In this document: piece after piece, positions 36,901-43,713 of the stretch | How the letters are laid out: every line of letters begins with the position of its first letter | How positions within the stretch are numbered: the first letter of the stretch is position 1 | The notes under the pieces: generated by a model | Database searches by the model: none | What the model saw: only the letters and a program-made list of their open reading frames with translations | What the model was told of the DNA's origin: nothing | Made by a program: the position numbers and the translations under genes | Source: Aurantiochytrium sp. KH105 | Lineage: Eukaryota; Sar; Bigyra; Thraustochytrida; Thraustochytriidae | Direction: 5' to 3' | Length of the DNA stretch: 64,000 nucleotides | NCBI GenBank assembly: GCA_003116975.1 | Contig: BGKB01000049.1 | Location: forward strand, 1 to 64,000

Positions 36901-39900
36901 CAACCAGGGTGCTCGCAATGCTGAGAGTAGGAATTGGCCACCGTCCATTCTCGCCGAGGAGGAGCGGTACACAGGCGTCGACTCTGTCGCCAGAGCCGTG
37001 CTGTCCACAAGCTCCCGACTCGGATCGGCTTCACTCGTCGACAACGATGAGGATTACAACGATCACAACGACTATGATGATGATGATGATGATGATGACG
37101 ACGAGAAAAGTAGAGATCTCGATAGTGCTGATGGCCTTTTACGCCGCAAAGATGCGTCAGCGCTTGCGAATACTAGCTCGTTGTCGTCCTCGCACAACGA
37201 CCCAGAGACTGTGAACACGCGCCTGAAGCTGTATTTGGAGGACAGATGTTCGGCAGAGTTCCTTTTTGCCTCACCGTCCAGTAAGCGCCAGCTGATCGAG
37301 CTTTCCAAGGCAAAAACCCCACCACCGGCCCTCGTCATGATTCTCGAAACGGTCATCATCCTGCTTACGCCTCACCAAACCTTTTCCGGTCCCGAAAACC
37401 GGGTCGGGGCAGTTTCCTGGGAACAGGCTCTACCTCTGCTCGACCTAAGCACAGGCAATCTCTCCGAACGCATGGCAGCAGTGGATGTGCACAATATTCC
37501 TGTTGACAACGTCAACGCCATCTTCGAGTACTTTGCCCACGATGGCTTTCCCAAGGAGGGCGGCGCGCCCCACGAAGCCATCGTGAGCTACCCAATTGCT
37601 GGTACGCTCTTATGGTGGGTCCGGTCTGTCGCCGGTTTCGCTCGCTTGCTCGACGAAGAAGGTGGGCCTCCGCAAGTTGTTTCCAAATCATCGAGTCCCG
37701 TCTTCTCCTCAGTTGTCATCGTTCGCGACGGAATTCAAAAGTTCCCATCCGGCTACGAGCCTCGGCAGGATCATTGGCCAACTCAGTGCAACGGAGATTT
37801 GGCCATGCAGAGCGACGGTTGGAAACGCGCCCTCATCAGTCTCATGTCCGTGACGCTCCGAGACGTCAAAGTCTACAGCGCCTCAATTACGGTCCCCGCA
37901 TACGAGTCGCCGACCACGCACCTTGCCCCACAGGCAAAAAAGGCTGCCATGGAAGCTGTCACGCGCGTCCGTCTCGTTGTATCGATCCACCGAGACCCCA
38001 TCACAGAAGCTTTCTTTTTTCTAGCTTATGTGCCGCGAGACAGTGCCAATTATACAGCTGTGGTTCCTGTCAAGGACATCAACAAGCTGCTCGGACCGAA
38101 CTCGGTGGAGATGCGGGATCCGCGCCGCCCTCCGCGAGACGATGTGCAGCTGTACCGGCGACTCCTCGAGCTCTTGGCGCTTGAGCGACCACGCCAGCGC
38201 GTTTTTGGTGCGCCCCCACACCCTTATGAGCTTCGGCTTCGCCGCAAGCGACAACGCCTCCTCCGTACGGCACGTAAGCTCGATGCAACAATGGCTACAA
38301 TTACCGCCTCCGAGCTCGCGCCCGGCGAGCTTTTGCTCGATGCTTACGAAGCGGCCACCTCGCGCGCCCTGAGCGTCCGTGTTGACCAGGAAGCGGTCGA
38401 GCGTATCTGCAAGGCTACTTCCTCAAATCGGGAACGCAAAGATCTTCTATCCAAGCGGGGCAATCGTATGGTTTTGCATCTTGTGGATCGCCTCTCCATT
38501 CGTCGTGCCACAACGCGTCGACCCGCCGAGCTCATCGTGCATCATGGTGTGATTCCTGGCCGTAAAATCTTTGAAGGTAGCGTGGTGCTTTCGAGCAAAA
38601 AGCACGTTGTCTCTGTCCATGTCGCGACGGCAACCAAGGCGCTTCGCGTGGTCACCTATTATCCTCCGACCAGCTATCGTGCCGAGTTTTTACTTTCTGC
38701 GCGCGCGCGTCTACAGCTGTTGGGTTCCTTGAACGAAGGTGACCGAGATCGCTGGCTTGAAAAGCTCTTTGCGCGCCTTCATCTTCACAAACCAGGTAGC
38801 ATCTCGAACTTTGGTCGCACAATGAGCGGATCTTCCGAAGTCTCTGACACGGACGAACGAGTCGCTGTTCTCGACAAGTCAATCCACAAGCTTACCCACC
38901 GCGTACAACGCCTTGACCTCGACCATGATCCAGCGAAACCCAGAGGTGCTCTTCTTGTTCTCGAATTTTGCATCTCGCCAACGCAGGTGCGAATCCAAGG
39001 GCAAGATGATGACCGCTTCTATGAGGACGATCTCCAGGACGACAGTATTCTTGCCAACTTTCGCGAGGGCGCAGAGCCGACCGAAGTGCTCGACATCATG
39101 GCTTATGACAAGGTCTCTGGCGCGCGATACAGACTCGGGCTCTCTGACGAGCAAATGGATCAGCTTCTCGGTACGAGCGAGTCTTTTGACGGCTCTGAGG
39201 CCTCGTTTGCAGCACTTGCGGCAACGCTGCGTCTGCAGGACCCCAAGGACTCAGATGTGACCACGATCAACGATCGGCGCAAGAAAAATGTGGTCGGAAA
39301 GGTTTCACAGTGGGTCAAGTCCAAGGCCAAAGCTGGTGCCTCCGAGGGTGGCGCCGACGATCCCTCTCTCCTCGTTGCAATTCATGAAGCCTCGGGCACG
39401 ATCGTGCGAAGTGCCGAGACAAAGCTTCCTGAACGCGAGAAGCCAAGTGTGCAAGAATCTGCACGCGACACAACGGCCGCTGCAGATTCGCCATCCGCCG
39501 AGATGCCAAGTTTACCGGAAGTCATCTCTGCCGAAGTTCTCGTCGAGAACCTTGATGCCACCCGATCAATTCCAGTCGGCGAGAGAAGCAGCAAGCCATC
39601 GGGCCTGCTTGTGTACCGTCACGGTCACAAGATTGGCCAGGCGGAGGGGCGATATGTCATCTTTGAAGTCTGGCGTCAGAACAGTATTGACAACGCCCAG
39701 GATGCAGCGGGTAATCGATTCAATCACCCAGTGTCTCCTCTCCATGCCTACCGACTCGAGGCATACGAGCCGGCGACCGAGCACCGCGCAGCGATTGTGC
39801 TCGACACAGCCGATAGTCTGCGGGCTGCTGTCGGAGGTCGCCAAGACCTTCTCGCTGCAGACAGGGAAGGGCCGCTTATCGCTTTCCTTCTCCAGGAACG

Positions 39901-41395
39901 TCTCTATTTGGACCCGGATGCGAACGCGCTCTCGCTCTGTGTCGCCCAGTCGCGTCTCTATTCGGTCGACAAGGTCACACCCGTTCAAAAGAACATGTTT
40001 GTCGACGCGACATGGAACAGCTCACAGGACTCGCGAGGAGGCAGCGGCGAAGATGGCGCCATTTTTGTCCTCCCCACACACGCTCACGCAGAGACGCAAG
40101 AGCGTGGATTTAAGATTCTCAGCGTGGGTCACTCGGTACCCTTGCAGCACGAGACGATCTCGGGCCTTGCCGAGGTCAACGTTCTTACCTTTTTCGAGGA
40201 CGGCATGGACGAGCTGTACAAGGAGCAGGGCGGCGGCCGCGCACCACGACTTCGCATCTATGCATACAATCCGCAGCGTCAGACCAATATTGTCCTCTTC
40301 CTGCAAGGTCCGGACCTCATCGAGGCGCTCGAGGGTGATCGCCTGATGTTGGCTGCGCACCGACGTCAAGAAATGGTTCGTCAGCTCGTCCCGCTTTTGC
40401 GAATTCGCCGGAGCCTCGACCCGTCCGTACCAGATGTGCTCCTCTTGCCGTGGGCAAAACTTCGCCGAGAGCGTCTCTTTGCGGCGCCGCCACCCACCAA
40501 GGGAAGCAAAATCAAGGCTGCGACGGCGCAAGAGGGTCTCAAGCTCTTTTCCACGGGCATGTTCACTTCGAGTGGCGTTTCCGTCATCATTACTGCGCAG
40601 CTCGTATCCGCCACGGGATCTTCTGCTGAGTTGACCATGGCCGACGGGCACGATCCTGCGGCAACGCTCTGGCTTCAGGTTTATGAGCCCGCGCGAGGAC
40701 TCAAGGCCTTTGTACGAGTGCCAGAAATTGACGAAACACGGGCAATCTTACATGCCGCTCGGGGTGGCGCAAAGCAGGCAGGGCTCACGCGCCAACTTGT
40801 TGTCGAGCTCTTGCGTGCTCGTCTGCGCTTACAGCATCTGCACGATGAAGCGGACGGCCAAACAGCGCTTGTCGCAAACCTTGACGGCGTGGAGACGCCT
40901 GAGGAGGCTGAAGCGCACTTGAAGATGATGTCTGAAGTTGGCGTTGGTGTGTCCGTCGAGGATGTTGCTGGCGAGCATCATCCTATGCCGGAGCCCGTCT
41001 CACCGGATGGCGCCACCAGCAGCGACAAGCTTTATCTGTTGCCGAGTGTTGTCAGTGGATCACTTCTTGCCAAGCGCGTTGGCAAACTCTCTGGCATGTA
41101 CACGGTACTCACTGCGCACGCACTGGTCGACAAGGACGACGAAACCAATGTCCGTGGCATTCATGTGCGTGCTTACTGCCCAACAGTCTCGCAGCAAGCC
41201 TCGACGTCTGTCGAATTGGAAAGTCATCAGGCAGAGCAAGGCGAAGAGCCCCTCAAGGCATTTGCGGCGGCTGTGCTCGAATCCGCAGAGATCGAGTTTG
41301 ACGGGGTACAAGCGCATATGAAAGTCATCGTTAAAGCAAGCGCTGTCGATGCTAGTGCGAACGTGCCTCAAAACGTCGAAGAAAAGGCGGATTAG
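33938..41395 (+). CDS. Giant IQ-motif protein with a repeated C-terminal module (2485 aa)
   Basis: I chose the ATG at 33938 (MPTATSDGGAYDAL), where normal-complexity sequence begins; in-frame ATGs at 33566 and 33626 are alternatives. Coiled coils lie at about 408-455 and 485-540. A block of four or more IQ motifs is at about 580-685 (AAAIQIERVVRGRLGRLRF; ATQIEKLYRGLRGRRRA), implying calmodulin-like light chains. At about 886-960 an alpha/beta segment (RPLLIAIADDVPCGACAEIC, ... HSIILDVTVGMG) resembles a P-loop kinase fold but lacks a Walker A lysine. A short poly-Asp run is near 1047. The C-terminal half (about 1350-2450) contains eight related modules centred on an A-Y-x-P motif, such as LEAYEPATEHRAAIVL and LRIYAYNPQRQTNIVLFL. 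I do not know a named family for this. A cytoskeletal or flagellar scaffold is possible but is only an inference. Confidence 0.8.
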   Translation: MPTATSDGGAYDALRDPHCQVARRKHVQKRLVAVEREAKRARVAESAGAKSPKNRKGKNHANAVDALVQRSTSTQSGGVTFQRPSGSDPQREVEVLKCIVLRENYIERIRGLSGAALAEKQHEFVDLADLLRSVTVDVIDNIAKWKRGAPAGSQFVWNGTNYLLRIPSDLDFLQKSNTITAWLGASAVRNPFMVTRTLDESPAANEPLVPGRVRKPNSPTKKANPSRKRPRGAPDGSRSAAKNPYSTPVVNDPDMQLAPAPSTPQRQQRHDKNQDGLASVDGTSPPPTFAITAPREKVDMIRVLEAERIILQEEEMHGIFTRNSIGQVVPAALGKDEANTHGRHTLKVREQHASSADDEGSEVPARDRRHWPNGTYMMEKAKQGGETSPLHRHHARGRKSLPKRRSRGAQLDLDIRRARAENESLEKDLHAMETILERARADLATLEAETTQDEVQNVGGLDAPQGLARRQRDALVKASFVSKTEIEVERRRIDLEHRAKLLERKEAVQQQFHERQLQDQLRMRKETIERKQRQGDAFAAAVDIPEGEVPEHEFGEPVDEADLNLEEEAPVRPLVRVEDAAAIQIERVVRGRLGRLRFARVHALHSRCALSMQSVWRGHQGRLRAKLVRTRRDASVLIESLWRGCVARKRVWEIRTAKRRQEAATQIEKLYRGLRGRRRAANKRRLQEYGLAAIALTNSFFQSDLLELAAAKADEIEPEALTLVKCCLLLTARGTCAPEPHVERLINWKACKRGLRRPYFLDKVRALAIAARAGCLYLHEDRITAVRRHMHDPNLTVKRMAFLKRGSRAAQFLLQWLQDIVICQEIVPEFVEPGAYEWSEWKAVIAAEDPEGLELWEPADTDYDSDVIDPDNYVPEEITRCRITRPRPLLIAIADDVPCGACAEICEQLKRTLPGTFVHVAHDKFEVDILQEILDGGHSIILDVTVGMGARQRNAFNRRFAVARSTLEPRPMFVLVKGCDRNRGPRELNQGARNAESRNWPPSILAEEERYTGVDSVARAVLSTSSRLGSASLVDNDEDYNDHNDYDDDDDDDDDEKSRDLDSADGLLRRKDASALANTSSLSSSHNDPETVNTRLKLYLEDRCSAEFLFASPSSKRQLIELSKAKTPPPALVMILETVIILLTPHQTFSGPENRVGAVSWEQALPLLDLSTGNLSERMAAVDVHNIPVDNVNAIFEYFAHDGFPKEGGAPHEAIVSYPIAGTLLWWVRSVAGFARLLDEEGGPPQVVSKSSSPVFSSVVIVRDGIQKFPSGYEPRQDHWPTQCNGDLAMQSDGWKRALISLMSVTLRDVKVYSASITVPAYESPTTHLAPQAKKAAMEAVTRVRLVVSIHRDPITEAFFFLAYVPRDSANYTAVVPVKDINKLLGPNSVEMRDPRRPPRDDVQLYRRLLELLALERPRQRVFGAPPHPYELRLRRKRQRLLRTARKLDATMATITASELAPGELLLDAYEAATSRALSVRVDQEAVERICKATSSNRERKDLLSKRGNRMVLHLVDRLSIRRATTRRPAELIVHHGVIPGRKIFEGSVVLSSKKHVVSVHVATATKALRVVTYYPPTSYRAEFLLSARARLQLLGSLNEGDRDRWLEKLFARLHLHKPGSISNFGRTMSGSSEVSDTDERVAVLDKSIHKLTHRVQRLDLDHDPAKPRGALLVLEFCISPTQVRIQGQDDDRFYEDDLQDDSILANFREGAEPTEVLDIMAYDKVSGARYRLGLSDEQMDQLLGTSESFDGSEASFAALAATLRLQDPKDSDVTTINDRRKKNVVGKVSQWVKSKAKAGASEGGADDPSLLVAIHEASGTIVRSAETKLPEREKPSVQESARDTTAAADSPSAEMPSLPEVISAEVLVENLDATRSIPVGERSSKPSGLLVYRHGHKIGQAEGRYVIFEVWRQNSIDNAQDAAGNRFNHPVSPLHAYRLEAYEPATEHRAAIVLDTADSLRAAVGGRQDLLAADREGPLIAFLLQERLYLDPDANALSLCVAQSRLYSVDKVTPVQKNMFVDATWNSSQDSRGGSGEDGAIFVLPTHAHAETQERGFKILSVGHSVPLQHETISGLAEVNVLTFFEDGMDELYKEQGGGRAPRLRIYAYNPQRQTNIVLFLQGPDLIEALEGDRLMLAAHRRQEMVRQLVPLLRIRRSLDPSVPDVLLLPWAKLRRERLFAAPPPTKGSKIKAATAQEGLKLFSTGMFTSSGVSVIITAQLVSATGSSAELTMADGHDPAATLWLQVYEPARGLKAFVRVPEIDETRAILHAARGGAKQAGLTRQLVVELLRARLRLQHLHDEADGQTALVANLDGVETPEEAEAHLKMMSEVGVGVSVEDVAGEHHPMPEPVSPDGATSSDKLYLLPSVVSGSLLAKRVGKLSGMYTVLTAHALVDKDDETNVRGIHVRAYCPTVSQQASTSVELESHQAEQGEEPLKAFAAAVLESAEIEFDGVQAHMKVIVKASAVDASANVPQNVEEKAD

Positions 41396-41824
41396 GGTTG
41401 CCTGCACGAATAAAAGAGGGACACCAACAAATTAGGGTAGCGAAAATATTCAGGATTTGTAGATTAGACTACCCTTTATGACTCATGCAAGGTAGAATTT
41501 TTCCGCTTGGATCTATTTACCAATGACAAACGCGTTTGGCTGATGATTCTCAAGGGCTAGACTGGGTTGGTCCGGGCCGGGCTAGATTGGACTGAGCCGA
41601 GTCGAGTCGAGCCAAGCCGAGTCGAGCCAAGCCGAGTCGAGCTGAGCCGAGCCGAGCTGAGCGACTACTCACACCTCTTGACTGACAGAGATCCCGAATC
41701 CAATCGAGAGCGAAAAGAATTCGTTCTCCAATTATTACTGCGCCATCGCCAAGCAAGCTTATCACGTGATGTAACTTGCCATCCAGCCATCAATCACGGC
41801 CAGTCCTGCTGCATTTACTTTTTC
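41396..41824. other. Convergent 3' intergenic region with a GAGYC repeat
   Basis: About 430 bp between the stops of the IQ-protein gene and the leucine-rich-repeat gene. It holds the pentamer repeat listed next and no gene. Confidence 0.6.
41594..41662. repeat. Degenerate GAGCC/GAGTC pentanucleotide repeat
   Basis: About 14 copies of a 5-bp unit (GAGCC, GAGTC, AAGCC, GAGCT). The same variants recur every 15-20 bp, which suggests a higher-order duplication. Confidence 0.9.
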
Positions 41825-42484
41825 CTAAACGAGCAATCGTTCGGCAACCTTTTTCCGTGTCCGAAGACTCCGTTTGACAAGGCGACGACGCTCTTCCGCA
41901 TTCGTTAGAACCGGAAACATGTCTTGTAGACATTGAATAGACCATGGAAGCTCCTGGATTGGGTTGTGCTGGAAATTGACAATGTGCAGGTTTGGCAATG
42001 ACTTGGTATTGAGACCTTCGGGCATGCGCTCGATTGCATTGTGACGGGCGTCAATGGACTCGAGCTGTACGAGTTCAACAATGCCATCGCACAAAGAGGT
42101 CAAACGATTGTTTCCAATGTAGAGCTCGCGTAAGTTGGAGAGCTGTCCGATGGAGTCAGGTAGCTGGGTGAGCTTGTTGTGTTGGAGTTGCAGCTTGCGC
42201 AGACTTGCGCAGCTTCCGAGGCTATCTGGCAGAGCGCGAAGCTTATTCTCAGATAGATTCAGAATTTCCAAGCTGTTCAATAAATCCATAGTCTTTGGCA
42301 AGTACTCCAGTGCATTTCCTCTCAGGTTGAGCGTGCGCACAAACGTGACGCCAAAGACATCGCCGGGAAAAATCTCGAGCCGGAGACTCGCCAGGTTGAG
42401 CTCATCCTTTCCTGTCTGAGCGCATTCGGCGATGCGCGCGTTGGTGGCGTCTTGGTCGCCGCTGTGCACGATTCCTCCGTCCAT
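41825..42484 (-). CDS. Leucine-rich-repeat protein, 219 aa
   Basis: Roughly six typical LRRs fill residues about 35-180 (MTLNLRGN-like blocks: LEILNLSENKLRALPDSLGS, LRKLQLQHNKLTQLPDSIGQ, LRELYIGNNRLTSL). They are flanked by a short acidic N-terminus and a basic C-terminus (KRSLRTRKKVAERLLV). This is the LRRC/Ras-suppressor-like class used for protein binding, with no enzyme domain. I prefer the ATG at 42484 (MDGGIVHSG; G at -3 and +4) over the in-frame ATG at 42577, which has T at -3 and would add 31 residues without conserved character. It is divergent from the CaaX-protein gene. Confidence 0.85.
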   Translation of the reverse strand: MDGGIVHSGDQDATNARIAECAQTGKDELNLASLRLEIFPGDVFGVTFVRTLNLRGNALEYLPKTMDLLNSLEILNLSENKLRALPDSLGSCASLRKLQLQHNKLTQLPDSIGQLSNLRELYIGNNRLTSLCDGIVELVQLESIDARHNAIERMPEGLNTKSLPNLHIVNFQHNPIQELPWSIQCLQDMFPVLTNAEERRRLVKRSLRTRKKVAERLLV

Positions 42485-42900
42485 CGCACCTCGCTGATTG
42501 ATCTTTCTTTCCACAAGGCTGAGCGTCTTATGGAAAAAAGACGCGGAGCTCACAATCTCAAGGGTATATCCGTTCATTCAAAAGGGGTTGTGCACTCGAT
42601 TCTCTAGAACTTTTGTCTCCCTACTAGAGGTGTGTATTGCAGGAGATGGTTCCCACACAGGACACATTCCGTGCGCGAGCCCTGCGCTGCCCATCACACT
42701 CCCTGAAAAAAAAAATGGATCCCTCGCGCGCTATGTGGCGGCCGGCCGCCTCGCGCTCTGATCGACGAGAGTATGCATACATACAGCGAGTGGTTGGGTG
42801 AGTGGGAGGCAGATCAAGCAGTTTCGCCTCGAAGGACCGACCGTACTACCCGTCTGGGGTTCACGCGCGTGGCAAACGGCGCTGCGCTAAACTGCTCAAG
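42485..42900. promoter_or_regulatory. Divergent promoter between the LRR and CaaX-protein genes
   Basis: About 416 bp separate the two starts. A consensus-like donor (GGGTGAGTGG) is at about 42796-42805, after an out-of-frame ATG at 42773, so a leader intron for the plus-strand gene is possible. I see no other feature. Confidence 0.5.
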
Positions 42901-43407
42901 ATGGCGCTCGCCTGGGACGAGGACTACGAGGGGCTGGGCCTCGAGGAGCAGAGCAATCTTGCTCATGGGTACCGCCGAGACCTGGACCTTGATGAGGTGG
43001 ATCAGCATTTGCTCGTGTCTGACGGCGTGGGCATCTTTCGCGCGGGAGACGACCTCGACGAGGAGTTCATTTCTTGCGAAGAGTCTGGAAGCGAAAGCGA
43101 GGATGATGAGGAGGAAGAGGAAAAGGACCAAGATCCGCTTCTTGCCGCGCTGAAGAGCAAGCTGAGAAACCGATTCGCCAAAGATAACAAGCGAGCACGA
43201 CCAAAAAACCGACGCTCGTCTCCCGCTCAAACCTTTTACGACTTAGAGCGGAAGAATAGCAAGGTGAAGGTGGCGTCGATTGAGACGCCCCAGGATGCCG
43301 CGCAAGAACTTTTGCGCATAATGAGCTCAAGCAGTCTTTTGAAGGATAGTCAACCTCTGAAGGACCTCGCCAAGGACCCCAACTGTCTGTGTTGTACAAT
43401 TCTATAG
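42901..43407 (+). CDS. Small acidic protein with a CaaX box, 168 aa
   Basis: The ATG at 42901 has A at -3 and G at +4 (CAAGATGG). Residues 1-60 are acidic. A pure Glu/Asp run at about 60-75 (SGSESEDDEEEEEKD) precedes a basic patch (about 85-105, KSKLRNRFAKDNKRARPKNR). A short helical part follows (TPQDAAQELLRIM). The protein ends NCLCCTIL: the CaaX box C-T-I-L, whose Leu favours geranylgeranyltransferase I, with two further Cys nearby as possible palmitoylation sites. It is thus probably a peripheral membrane protein. There is no GTPase motif, so it is not a Ras-like protein. I know no family for it. An in-frame upstream stretch starting at GTG (42802) has no ATG and was not used. Confidence 0.7.
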   Translation: MALAWDEDYEGLGLEEQSNLAHGYRRDLDLDEVDQHLLVSDGVGIFRAGDDLDEEFISCEESGSESEDDEEEEEKDQDPLLAALKSKLRNRFAKDNKRARPKNRRSSPAQTFYDLERKNSKVKVASIETPQDAAQELLRIMSSSSLLKDSQPLKDLAKDPNCLCCTIL

Positions 43408-43713
43408 CTTCTACGGCACACATGAAGATATTTCCCCAGCAGGCTTCCACCGCAAGGAGGTAAAGAAATATGAAAAGAAGCGACATAAAACTCGAATTTT
43501 GGTGGCAAGTTCTTTACTCTTTTTCTTTCTTTCTTTTTGGATATTTTGTGCGCTCAAGCTTCATTGCAAATCCTATCTTTCCAACATCGACGCCTCCAAA
43601 GCATGTGGGAAAAGATATGGCAAGTCCCTTGCTCTTCTCTTTTGTTCCTTTTTCTTTTTTCTTGATGTTCTGTGCCTGCAGGCTTCATTATAACTCTTAT
43701 GTTTTCAGCCTTT
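43408..43713. other. Convergent 3' intergenic region
   Basis: About 306 bp between the CaaX-protein stop and the GATase-WD40 stop. It is T- and pyrimidine-rich on the plus strand, with several TTTCTTTTT runs. No gene is seen. Confidence 0.6.

Noticed and set aside
41391-41440. Telomere-like TTAGGGT motifs
   Set aside because: Only two isolated copies about 40 bp apart, just after a stop codon. There is no tandem run.
42802-42900. N-myristoylation signal (GGRSSS) at the start of the CaaX protein, which would make it lipid-anchored at both ends
   Set aside because: The stretch starts at a GTG, not an ATG, and has no in-frame upstream ATG. The well-placed ATG is at 42901.
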